DNA from: Dirofilaria immitis
Lineage: Eukaryota > Nematoda > Chromadorea > Rhabditida > Onchocercidae
Assembly: GCA_024305405.1 (NCBI GenBank)
Contig: JAKNDB010000105.1
Coordinates: 744,001 to 808,000 of the forward strand
DNA length: 64,000 nucleotides
Direction: 5' to 3'
The position numbers and the translations under genes were made by a program. Every line of letters begins with the position of its first letter. Position 1 is the first letter of the stretch. Below the pieces are notes generated by a model. The model was not told the DNA's origin, made no database searches, and saw only the letters and a list, made by a program, of their open reading frames with translations. Below are positions 52,593 to 64,000 of the stretch, piece after piece.

Positions 52593-55500
52593 ATGAGATT
52601 TCTTCAGAAATTCATGCAAATCGAGCATTCAAGGTCCCATTTTCAACAACTTAATGCTGAACCTCGATCTGCTAGCAGTCCATTCTCTGCCTTTCCAGGT
52701 AATTTCAAATTTCTCAAAATTCACTCATCTTCAATTCAAATTATTTTGTCTTTTAAAAATTTTATCGATTTTTGCTATAAATTCACGGTGCGAGAGATTA
52801 CATAACCAGCAATGATATTTGATGATGTGATAATGTCGCAGCAAAACATAGGTTGGACGGCGAAGGTAGGGACAAAAAATTTTTCTTGGACATATAGTTT
52901 TATGAGCAAGAAGAAGTTTAATGATATGTCCTTGATCATCTACTGAGGATTTTCTTCACTCATATATTTCCTCATTTGTGGAATCTAAAATTTGTACAAC
53001 AAAAGCGCTACATAACTCACGGTTTTTTTCTGAAAATTTGTTCTGTTGAATCATGGAGCAATTGATTATTATAAAAAATCACTTTGTTTAAAATCATTTT
53101 TTTTTTGTTATTGGTTTATGTTTAAGAATGTTTGTTTTTTTTTTTTGATCTACGAAACAATCAGTCCTTTAATCACTGCAAATTAATCTCTTTTTCTTTG
53201 TTCTACGCAATTTTATAATTTACATTGTTATGATATTCATTATTATTGTTTTTGTTAGTACTGGCAAATGTTAAGTTCAATTACACAGTTGTTAACTTTA
53301 TTTAAAAAGCAAATAAAAAGTAAAGCAAAGAATTAAGAATTAAACAACTTGAAAATTCTATCATTTTTAAATTTCTTTTTAAGGAGGCCCGCCACCATCT
53401 TATCGTTCTTCTTCAACAAACGCTGATGATAACATCACATTCAGTAGCACGAGATCATCCACTGTTACAGCAACGATAAAGCCTATCAAACGACGTAATT
53501 CTTGGACAAATTTAATCGAAAATAATGAAAATACATGCAAGAATGATTTATCATATCATACAGAACCATTACGCACAGCAAATCCAAAAACAGCGAATAG
53601 TGATAACACTGTGATGCCTGCTTGTTGCACATGGACTACAAACATTTATGATAATTATCAGTCTTTGGAAAAATACAATTTAAATGGACGATATGCAAAA
53701 CATTTCATACCTTTCTATGTGTTAAATTCAGTCGGCGATCCAATTGCCATATCCAAACTGGAGTTAACTGTAAGTCTTCAGCTTTTTATTAGATAAATTA
53801 TTGATATGATAAGAAACAGTTGCATATCTATATTAATTGTAAGCTTCCTATAAGTTAATAAGAAAGAAGTAGCTTTTATATATTCATATTAGTTACTTAA
53901 TTTTTTCGTCATCCATTCATTTCTCTCTTTCATTAGTGATCATTTTCCTTTCAATGCTCTACTATTAATATGGGCATAAAATAAACTTTATAAAAGCATA
54001 GCATATCCTAGGAATATATAATACATGACTTTATATTTTAAATGGTATTGCTTTTTCATTTAGCAATTGAATATCTTTTCCCTCTTTTTAATAAGTGAAT
54101 TATTAATTAACGTAAATTAAATCTTAATGCAGAAATAATGAAGGAAAAAATTGTAGAAATATTCTTTTGCCTATACGATTTATACCTCCGCAGAATAATG
54201 ATTAATTCTGCGATATTTACAGCACTAGAAATGTTCTTATATACACAGATTAATTTATTCATCTTATAGTTGAAAGTTTGTACAAATGAGTTAAAGCATC
54301 AGAAGAGAGAATTTCTGTTTGTATAATATATTCTCGAGAATGATTTTTGCAAATATTTGCATTTCATTTAGAAAGAGGAGAGAAGAAAAAATCTGGGAGA
54401 AAGAGAAAAGAGAAAAGAAAAATAAGTGAAAATTCCGGAAATAAAGAGGAAAGAGACGAAGTGAATTAAAATAGTAGTAAACATGATAAGACTACAATAT
54501 GAGAATATCGATCACGATGATCTATGCTTTTATTTTTTATTTTTTTCCGTATTTGTTTTTTCGAGTACTAAACAGTAATTAATAGAAAAGAAATGAAGCC
54601 AAAAAATAATGAAAAATATGAAAATTTCAGTGGAAAAGTACAAAATGAAATGAAAGAGACACGCCGACATATTTATTTGTCTTTTATCACTGATAAGTAA
54701 CACAAAGAAACAATGTGAAAATGTAACAAATTAAGTCAATTAAAATGATCAAGATAAAAATGGCGCAAAAAATAATATTGCTTAATTCAATCACTACTTT
54801 GTTTAGCTTACGAAGTTAATTTATTTACACATAAAGAATGGGTGAAAAAACAAATAATATCAATCGGGATAAAGTCTTTAATTTTAATAAAACTGCTTAA
54901 AGGGAATATTTGCGAATGGCTATCTTGCCAAAGTTATCAGAAATTGTTTAATAAAAATTAAACTATCATCAGGTGGAAGATTTAGCAGTTATTAAAAATT
55001 CTAAAAATACTGATTGACATTTTGAATTTTGAACAATTCATTTTATATTATAAAAACTTTCGAAACTTATCATCACAAAGTTTATTGTTTAACAACATTA
55101 AGTGTTTTGCTGAATGACCCAGTCTGCCCCATGAACTTCATTTTCGTCAATTATATTTTCAGAATTGTGGCTCATTATGTAAATTAAATAGTGCAGAAGA
55201 ATTCTCGGCAAGTTGTTTAAAGCGCGATCGAATGAGTGGATTAAGGCAATGGTTTCAAGAGCCAAAGAATAAATCTTATGCATTTATTTTATTGTTTTTG
55301 ATTATTATATGCTGCATTCTAACTGCTATCTCATATTTTCATGAAGACCTCACAGTAAGTTTTTTTTTTGAAATATTTTTGCTTATGAAAATCTTTCGAC
55401 TCTTTCATCTAAAATCCCAGAATCTGAAAAAAAGGGATCAGGAAATTAGAAATGCCAAATAAATTTTGACATAGATATTATTTTCATCAAATTAAATTTT

Positions 55501-58500
55501 TTAATTTCTCATAAAAAAATTTTTTATATGGATTTAAACAACTGCTTTCAAACAACGTTTGCTATATTTTCTAAATGTATTCTTTTTTTTTAAGTTTTCC
55601 GAATAATTTATAGCGGAAAACAATAACGCATCGCATGAAGGGAAGTATTAATAAAATGTTTATTGGAAATCGCAGTACGATTACAGGAACAGCTAAAACT
55701 GATAGTTTAATCATTTTCATAAAAATACTTTTATTTAGAAAATTACAAACACTCTTTTATTGACAAGAGTATAATTCGTAAAACTGATAATTTACAAGCT
55801 CTGAGAGTATAAATATTGCAATTGTAAACATATATTCAAATGTAATTTATTCATTAGTCAATGTAAATATTTACTTTTATCGGTGAAACTAAACTTATCA
55901 ACTGTAATTAGGAAGAAAGTGTTCCTTAAGCAATTTCTATCAAAGTAAAATTAAAGTATTATTTGGAGAAGTTTTGAAGTTGTCTTTAACTCGTCTCAAG
56001 CTTGTATCTTAATGCTGCAATAATTACCAAGAAGATTTCAGCAATGTAATTTTATCTGATATTTCTTCAATATAATGATCAGATTCCTGAAAAGAGAAAT
56101 TCCTTGTTATAGAAATCAAAGTATCACGACATGACTTATAGAGTTTTGATATTTTAAAGAGCATTTCTCAAGTATTGCCATTCAATCTCAATTTTTAGCT
56201 TTAATTTTTCTTTTTTTTTCAAACTTTTATTTATCGAAAATTTATCAAAAGTGCATTTTTCCGTGACGAACGATTTCTGGAAATTTTTTCGAGAACGGTT
56301 TGCATTATTTATACTCTACTTTCCATGTTCGAGCTAAAAATTCGTTTAGGATGCCAATATAGAAGATTCTTCACTAAATGCCAAGTACAGTAGTCAAATA
56401 CTATTCTATTATGCTATAAGTCTATGTATGTAATACAAACTAAATTCAAGGGACTGTAATAAGAAAATATTTAAAGTTTAAGGGAAACGATTTTTGCAGT
56501 TTAGCTGCTGATGTACTATCATAAAATAAGTCACTTATCCGTTGAAAATTCTGTTTGCGCAAATCGAACTAAGTATACCAATTTCTAGCTCTGAGCACAT
56601 AATTTAAGCGAATGATCTAATTAGATAATGATTTCTTTAAATGGGAATCATTTATGTTTCTTGCAAAAATTAATGATGACAACTAATGAAAATTAATTAT
56701 AAAATTTTGTAAAATTGTCCTTCAAATTTTTATAAAATTGGCCTTCAAAATTATTACGTAAAATTTCGAGGATATGCATCATTATAGAATGGACTGTAGT
56801 TCCCCACTGGGCTGACAAGTACGATTATTGTGAGTTTAAGTACCTGAAACGTCCTGATAAATATAAATCTTATTTCCTTTTTTTCAAGAAAAATTCCAAA
56901 ATTATTATTGATGCAGAATTCATTACTTCTAGAGAGAGAAAGACAAAACTTTTTCAAGCATTGAGCGATTAATTTTTTATAACAATAATAGATATCAGAG
57001 TGAATCGTAGTTTGCATAATTCACATTAGCATACAACCAACTATTATATGCGTTCAAAATGAATCTTATTCTCAATTTTCAGCAAGAGCCGCGAAAATTT
57101 TCTTGGATGCCACCGCTCATATTTCGTAACCAGCAAGGAAATTCGACGACAGTCAGAATGTATCAGAATGATCATCAAGTTAGATTCGAGATACTGGGGA
57201 ATCTTCCAATTAAAAATAATTACGTTGCTATATATGATTTTAGAGAAGTGAGTTTTACTTTCAGAAATCTTTAAAGTTTATAAATTATAACTGTCGTGGA
57301 AATGGAAGCGATCAGTTGTAGTAATAGGAAATGAGCACTTCGGTTGTTAGTAATGCTTATCATTAATCTCCTTTAGGCATTTTTGGATGCGAAATAGATG
57401 AAATTTCGTGTAATATCATAGAATTTAGATTTATTGATTTGTATAATTATTTACGAAATGCTCTGATTATGCACCCGTTGAGGTAACTTGACTTTTTGAT
57501 ATGATTGAATTCAATCAAGGATTAATCCTATAGATTGCAATACCGTTTTTAAAAAATTGAAAGGATTATCTGAACAAATTTAAGCATCTCTTAATTTAAT
57601 CATCAAATAAATACACAGATTCTGATAAGTTTTATTTTTATTCAATGCAGAAATAATATTCATTGAATTTTATATCAATAGTGTATTGGAACTTTCAAAA
57701 TAAATTGTATTTTACCAATTAGAGGTGTCGGCATGAATTTGTATAACTGAATAAGGAAACATTTAAAATTTTCTCCTCGTCTTAAATTCGAGTACCATTG
57801 CAATAAGTGAATTGTAGAGAAGAATAGCTATAATCGATTTAACTCTAAAGGATAATGGCAAAAATTTGATTTGTTTCGTGACGAACATGAATATATCAAC
57901 GATGCCCGATAAATATTCTCTCGAAATTGGTGCTCAGAATGCTTTCAAGGTCTTTTCTTTATTAATATGGTTTAGATTAGCTTAAGACTTAAATTGATGG
58001 TTTTTCGTATCTTGCATAAACCAATAAATCAATCAGAGGAATGAAGAAATCAAACATTTTTCAATATCAACGATTGTTCAAGTAATTCTATCATTATTTT
58101 AAAGCGCAAGGAACAAATACATGGATGGGAAGAAACATGGAACTTCTTACCTGGTTCATTTTGGTAATTCATCAATTCTTTTTAATCCACCTATTTCTGA
58201 ATGTGATAGTGCACGATGGATCTTTCTTAATTATACCGAGTCCGATCAGAGAGGTAAATTTTTAAGAGTTTTACATCTCATAACATAGTATTTGTATTTG
58301 AACAAATCAGGGTGATGAAATATAATTTCTTAATTTCTGTAGGTCTCAAAAATACATGAGTTCGATAAATTTCGAGACTTTGTTTGTAAAATATAGATTT
58401 AAAACTCAATATTTAATGAAAGCAATAACAGCTGCAACAGTTTGAAAATTTTGGGAACATTAACTTGAGATCTGTAAACCCATTTTGCAAAATCGTTTGA

Positions 58501-58793
58501 TTTAGGACAGAAATGTAGCGATTGTTATGATTTTTGTTTACCGGAGCTCGGTATTGAAAGAGATTATCTGAGAGCAGAAATATTTTTAAATATTATACGC
58601 CGTATCTGCTTTTATCTCTTCGTACCGGAATGGCGCTTTTGCAGCCGCATATAGTGGTAAACAGAATCAGCATGATTTCAAACAATTTTATTATCAGGGT
58701 TGGCCAGATTAAATATATAAATTTATCGATTCATTTAAAATAGCTGGTTTTTCAATTAAATCAGATAATCATATGTATACTTATGTATATTCT

Positions 58794-58839
<46 letters not shown>

Positions 58840-61285
58840 TTGCAAACATTTGTTCTCATGCTTATATTTCGCTTAGTTAAATTTTTGTCCTTAATTTTAA
58901 ATTCTATTAATTAGTCAAGTCGGTATTATCCTATCGACCAAATTTTACAGGCCTAAATCGTATAAACAGTGGTAACGGCAGTAGAAACATAATTAATAAT
59001 AATGGGAATCGTTTTAATGAGATACAAAATGTTATTGATGGAATTGTACAACCAATCACAGATCAATATCGAAATTTCGAATCGAAGTGGATTTCTCTAC
59101 AGAAAATACCGCGTTAGCTTCATCTCTTCATTTCGAGTTGCATTTGATAGAATGTGAAATTGCCATACTCATCATTCAGTAGCTCGATTATCATTATTAA
59201 TTTGTTCAAGTAAAAATGTGCGAAAAAATAAGAACCAAATAAATCAAGCAAACAAAATGTTTTCTTAACTGCACCGTGAAATTTGCGTTTCGCAGAAGAG
59301 AAAGAATCCTATGAAAATTCAAAAGTAATGTTTGAGATACATTGCTAAATCCAACCAATTAGTTAGTATAACCTGTGGAATACTATATATAATTAGTTAT
59401 TTCAAAAATTTTAATGTTTTCAGAACAAATTTCAAATCCAGTAAGTCAAGCGATGAGTCAAATGATCAAGACTGAATCAAATGTAGAGAGTTCTCCAAGT
59501 GTCATTCAAAGTATTTCGGGAAATGGCAATTATCAGCAACAAAATACAGAACACGCTTACACTGGAAATATGCCATCAAGCATTTATAGTAATTTCAATT
59601 TGGACAATAATAAACGCTTTAACAATGATCAGGTTGTAAATGGATTTGAAAATGAAAATAGCGGTTTTTCGAACGGTAATGACCGGTTGAAACCATTAAT
59701 TTCAATGCTACCACCAAGTTATCCGTTACAAGTCAAGCAATATTTCAATCATCTTTGGATCATTAGAATTTTTATATCTGTTAGAATTTTGGAGGTGGAA
59801 ATGTACGACATCAAAACAATGCTTCGGAAAGCATCAATAATGTGGAACAGTTTACTTTGCCAACAAAGTATAACAGGCAACCAAATAGTTTCAATACGCA
59901 GTTATCCACTGGTCAAATGTTCAATGATCGGCCAAATACAATGGTTAAGCTTAATTTTTATTTGATTAATTGAATAATTATGAAGATAAATCGCAATTAA
60001 AATTTTTCTGATAGAGAGAATATAAAGGAGGTTTCATTAAAGATAAAGGAAGTTTTATTAAAGATCAACAACAAGTTGTATTTAAAAGTCAAGCAGTTTT
60101 ATTGAAATATTTGTTTCCAGATCCACTATCATTAGTATATAGTACTACTTTGAAAATGGCATTGGGGAATAAAATACACATTTAAATATTGCTTAAATTC
60201 GGAAATATAGATTGAAATCTTCGATAATATTTCATCTTGAATTTTTCCCATATTTTGTCTTCAGAATTTCATAGTTTTTTGTTTATCTACAGAGCGTCGA
60301 TAATAGGGATGATCAACAGAAAAGTATCTACGATCACTCGATCAGGAATACATCGTTATATGGCGAAATCATTCCCAAACAATCGAATTATTACACTCAA
60401 CAACCTGGAATTGACATTTACATACAGCAACCAGCAGCAAATCCGAACCAAAATGATCAAGTAAGCTTCTGTTTCAAGAATTTTGTTAAATCTCTTTAAG
60501 AAATTTTGATTTTATTTTGATTTTATTCACTTCTCCACTGTTGATAATATTAGATTTACCGATACTAAAAAATACCGCAACTTAAGAGCAGCACGATTTG
60601 AGATAAAATAAAGAAAAAACCGAAGGAAAAATAAGCGTGATTAATTTCTTATTTATCATCAGTTTTCGAATTCTTTTTATTCTTATCAGATAGATAAGAA
60701 AAAAAAAAGATGTAATATCTTTTACGCAAATTCAATCTAAACGACATTTAAAATCAGTAAGATTTTGCCTTACAAAAATTATTTAATAGAAAGAATAAAG
60801 GGAAAAAATAACAGAAACACGGACTAATAACAAAACTAAGCTTGTTGAAGAAATTTAAATCGCTTTCAACTAACGATACACAACAACTTCGAAAAATATT
60901 TAGAAGAAATCCTCACGAATTATTATTACTTCTACGTCAGCATTTTAGCATACTTAAATGTGGTTCATATCCCATAATATTAAGAAGTCTTTTATTTCTT
61001 TAATATTACTGTAATAATAATAAACATGGCAAACTCAGTGAAATAAAACTATGATCAAACAGTTTTTAAGTTCTTTAATCCACAAATAACTGAGTTAATC
61101 GTAATAATTAGTTCCTCTAAAAGAATAGTTTTGAACTGTATAATAAAAGCGAAGTTGAAATTATAATTTAATCTTATCCTACAATTCTTATTAAATGATC
61201 TGAACTTAGTTTTATAAATTAAAATTCATATTGATTCAGTCGAATAATCATTGTTTTTTCCCAGGATAATGGTCCAAGAAATTAG
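52593..61285 (+). CDS. BRICHOS-domain single-pass membrane protein with Asn/Gln-rich tail
   Basis: Exons: 52593-52698 (ATG), 53384-53769, 55163-55354, 57083-57247, 57851-57949, 58105-58253, 58506-58656, 58951-58971, 59424-59632, 59785-59943, 60293-60460, 61265-61285 (TAG). The N-terminus is Ser/Thr-rich with PPPSYR. Exon 3 has the single helix SYAFILLFLIIICCILTAIS, giving a type II topology. Exons 4-7 form a BRICHOS-like domain: NNYVAIYDFRE with the Asp, CFVTNMN with the first Cys, FLPG, ISECD with the second Cys, then CSDCYDFC. The C-terminal exons are Asn/Gln/Ser-rich. BRICHOS acts as a chaperone for an aggregation-prone segment of its own precursor; a role in the secretory pathway is inferred. 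Exons 58105-58253 and 58506-58656 each carry one base too many, likely at T4 runs. If the donor after 58971 is not used, the frame runs to TAG at 59115-59117, giving a shorter isoform. The BRICHOS call rests on motif order only. Confidence 0.68.
58797..58833. repeat. TA dinucleotide microsatellite
   Basis: An uninterrupted (TA)n run of about 37 bases in an intron of the BRICHOS gene. Confidence 0.92.
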
Positions 61286-62084
61286 TAACTTGTCAATAAT
61301 CAGGAATGGATTACTGTTGGCTAGCAGAGCCTAAATTAATTTAGATTGTTATCGTTCGCCTATTAGTGAATAATTTTCCCATATCTTTGAAAAACGAAGA
61401 TAAAATCCAAGAATTGAATTTTTTAAAATAAAATTTATAATACTTCAAAATGTGCTCAAAATCTGAAGTAAAGGAATAATTCGTATGACATTGTCTCCCC
61501 AAAAAAAAAATCTCGTAAAGAAAATTATTTGTTAAGTATATAAAATTCCTCTACAGCTCCTGTTAATTTCAATTCATTCTTATTTTGTCTTATATCTTAC
61601 TATCTTTTATTATTTGTATATAATGATAACGACGACATGTTCATAATTTCTGGGCAAAGTTTTATAATTCATTGTTTATTCATGAAAACATGAATGACGC
61701 TGTTTTTACAGCACACTTTTCTGCAAATTGTTAATTAAAGTTTATGCTCAAGTGCAAAGCAAAATGTGTCCTGAAGTTCTATTTATTGCAACATAGTATA
61801 CACATTCCGTTACTTTTTTAAAAAGTTTGCTTCCTAACAACAGACGTTTTAATTTATTTCAAGACACATTTTAATTTTTGCTTTGCAGAAAAAAAAAGTA
61901 TATTTGCCTTGCAGAAAAAAAAAGTATAATAATGATCCTATATATCAAAGTCATATATACAATTTACAATTATGAAAAGTAAGTTATAGAGATATGTAAT
62001 ATACACGTACGCAATACATATGTATAGGGAAAATAGCCTGGCGACAAGATTTCTAAATAGGTAACACAGACAAAACTTGATACG
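61286..62084. other. Convergent region between BRICHOS and RAP genes
   Basis: 3' flanks of the two genes. It contains a 26-base tandem duplication and otherwise A+T-rich sequence with no supported gene. Confidence 0.5.
61877..61928. repeat. 26-base tandem duplication with A9 runs
   Basis: TTTGCYTTGCAG followed by A9 and GTATA occurs twice in tandem with one T/C difference. Confidence 0.85.
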
Positions 62085-62305
62085 CTACCTGTTACACTCT
62101 GGAAGATTAGCATACGATTTGCAAACAGCCTTATCTAAGCATTCCGTTATACAGAGACGTTCTACGATACTAAGGGCTTTTTCATTCTGAACGAGTTTCT
62201 TTGACTTAAAACTTGCTTCGCTTACTGAATCGCTGATACTATCATGAAAATACATAAAAATAATAGCATTAATGGAAATATACATGAGGAACAACGCAAC
62301 AACAT
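62085..62305 (-). CDS. Candidate small secreted Cys-containing ORF just after the RAP stop
   Basis: An ATG at 62305 lies two bases downstream of the RAP stop codon. It starts a signal-peptide-like frame (MLLRCSSCIFPLMLLFLC) that meets a stop soon after. One base over, a frame continues through SKKLVQNEKALSIVERLC and CLDKAVCKSY to a stop at 62085. One missing base in the A5 at 62266-62270 would join the two into about 73 residues. It may be a separate small gene, a downstream cistron, or simply RAP 3' UTR. Confidence 0.25.
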
Positions 62306-62307
62306 AT

Positions 62308-64000
62308 TTATAATTCTGTATGAATAATTTTTGCTTCTAAATAATTCTCCAATTTCCTAAGTTTACGTATCAAACGCTTATTTTCTTCCTCGAAACTACT
62401 GACATCTTCATCGAATATATTGGATTTGCCCAATTTTCCTTGCTCTTTCTTCGCTCTTTTAAGTTCTTCATCGTGATACTTCACTTTCTCAAGACTTTTA
62501 TCAAAATGATTCAGTTCTATTCGTATTGATTCCATTTCTGATGCGGTTAAGTTTGAGTTTTGCAATGCCTAAATTGAACAACTGTCATTCCATGGATTGG
62601 CAAAAACTTAACAGTGAAGTTTTAAATTGAAAAAAGAAAACCGTAAAGAGAATTCGAAGAGTACTATTACTTTATCAAGTTAATTTATCTTCCCGTTTAT
62701 AAAAAGAACTTTCCAGAAATAATTTTTCTGCCAAAAGTCAGAAAAAAATTAAACTTCCTTTTCGTTGCTAAGGATAGAAAAAGTTTACAATATGTAATGA
62801 GAAAAAAATATGAGATAAACTTTGAAATCTCAAAACATGCCATCCTTATAAAAAAAAATGGCGATAACCAAAAATCCTGAATAGCAATTATAAAAATCAG
62901 AATGCTCAAGGGATGATAAGTAAATCCAACCAAATGCCATAAATTTTCCACTTTTCATCGATGAATGTTTTCCGCGACATTTGTGTAACTTTCTGATGCA
63001 ATTTATCATAAGAATCCAAAATATCATTATTATTCACTTTCAGTTCACGATTTAACCTATCGTTCATTTCGAAAGAATTTTCAGTTAAAGTATTGCCATT
63101 GAATTCACTGAACAATTGCACTTTCTGTTCATACTGCTTTAACTTTTGTTCATGATCCTTAAGTTCCTTGTGAAGAACTGAAACAATTTATTTATAAAAT
63201 TATAGATTCAATGGTTATTCCAATGTAAGCCAACTAAGATTCCATTATTTTTGTAAATATTCCCCAGGACAATTGCACATATATACATAAAATATACATA
63301 AAAGTATACACATACATACAAGAAAAACTTTACCTTCCAGTGCAGCTTTAGAAAAACGCGAATTTCGCGCAACATGCCAAAGCTTTTGCAGTTTCGGATC
63401 ATTAAAGTTCTTTAAAGAAAGAACACTATTCTCTTCCTTCACTTCTTCTTCGTTCCGCCATTTATATTTCTAAAATACATTTTGAATTTTTTCCGCAATA
63501 TATCGATTAAAAAATTATGAGTTCAGGTTTCTCGAGCAATAAAAATGATTCATCCACTCAGCATTTTTACAAAAGACAAAAGAAATCTAAAGACAGTTGG
63601 AAATAAAAATGTTGCACAATATCCTCTTAAAAGTATAAATATCTTTTAACGAAATACTTCCAGATCATCTTTATACCTTCATATAAGCAAACACTGCTGA
63701 TTCCAAACCATACTTCTCGAGGAGTTGTATAAGCTTATTGTCCATCTCTTCCAGCACCAACTTCTCGTTTTTATATTTGCTGGTTTCACAGACAAATAAA
63801 GTAAGTCAAATTTATCCAATTCGTCCTAAAAATAAAGAGAAGGAAAAAAAAAAGATAATTTAATTTCCATAAAGCAGAATAAAAAATTTCAGTTTTGCTT
63901 TCAAACATATCATAATCAGGTCCGTAACTTACTTTCAAACGTTTTATCAGTGCCTTATCGCTTAGATGATGTACAGCTTTAGACCAAACAAAATTTAGCT
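62308..64000 (-). CDS. lrpap1: LRP receptor-associated protein (RAP), 5' end outside window
   Basis: Exons in coding order: from beyond 64000 to 63933, 63677-63825, 63334-63469, 62931-63177, 62308-62568. RAP is an ER chaperone that keeps LDL-receptor-family proteins from binding ligands before export. The typical three-domain layout is visible: LWxxA-type helices in NFNDPKLQKLWHVARNSRF, the LIQLLEKYGLE segment of domain 1, and the domain 3 start ALQNSNLTASEMESIRIEL. The last residues are HTEL, equivalent to the vertebrate ER-retention signal HNEL. Exon 63677-63825 is one base short between two phase-0 joins (shift between about 63780 and 63815), and exon 62931-63177 is one base short at its exit, near the T run before the donor at 62931. 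The signal peptide must lie right of the window. Confidence 0.9.

Noticed and set aside
1..64000. tRNA, rRNA, spliced-leader RNA genes, CRISPR arrays, transposons
   Set aside because: I looked for B-box-like sequences, long inverted repeats, reverse transcriptase or transposase motifs and regular spacer arrays and saw none. A covariance-model scan would be needed to exclude small RNA genes.

Overview
The window is eukaryotic nuclear DNA, most likely from a parasitic nematode, possibly of the filarial/spirurid type. It is roughly 70% A+T by eye, almost every gene is cut into many short exons (about 50-200 bases) by A+T-rich introns, and acceptors are of the TTTTCAG type. Several start codons sit just behind an acceptor-like site, as expected for spliced-leader trans-splicing. 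The protein families include nematode-sized versions such as a short cyclin K. I saw no rRNA, tRNA, CRISPR array or intact transposon.

Layout: (1) 248-7049, + strand, 3' part of a peroxidasin (two Ig domains and a haem peroxidase). (2) 7983-13373, - strand, a PLD3/PLD4-like phospholipase D-family type II membrane protein. (3) 13.4-19.4 kb, gene-poor, with a few weak coding candidates. (4) 19468-22575, - strand, a chromatin-type protein with AT hooks, a long Asp tract and a motif like the Ku-binding motif of APLF and CYREN. (5) 25212-27419, + strand, a CNPPD1-like membrane cyclin-fold protein. (6) 28431-32576, + strand, a complete flavin-containing monooxygenase. (7) 33525-35646, - strand, cyclin K. 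(8) 36794-38325 and 40247-41041, + strand, two unrecognised genes. (9) 42084-46829, - strand, a TAPT1 homologue. (10) 46.8-52.6 kb, gene-poor. (11) 52593-61285, + strand, a single-pass membrane protein with a BRICHOS domain and an Asn/Gln-rich tail. (12) 62308 to beyond the right edge, - strand, the LRP receptor-associated protein (RAP/LRPAP1) with a C-terminal HTEL.

The genes are a mixed housekeeping set, not a pathway cluster: collagen IV crosslinking, endolysosomal and ER/secretory functions, transcription-linked cyclin and DNA-associated proteins. Neighbours alternate in strand, so there is no evidence of an operon.

The most consistent oddity is that many otherwise well-conserved exons are one base out of phase with their neighbours. 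Most lack one base at an A/T run; two carry one extra base. The PLD, FMO and 40.2-41.0 kb genes are clean. This looks more like homopolymer indels in the assembly than biology, but it breaks most gene models here and should be checked in reads. The most interesting single biological lead is the Ku-binding-like motif inside the acidic AT-hook protein.
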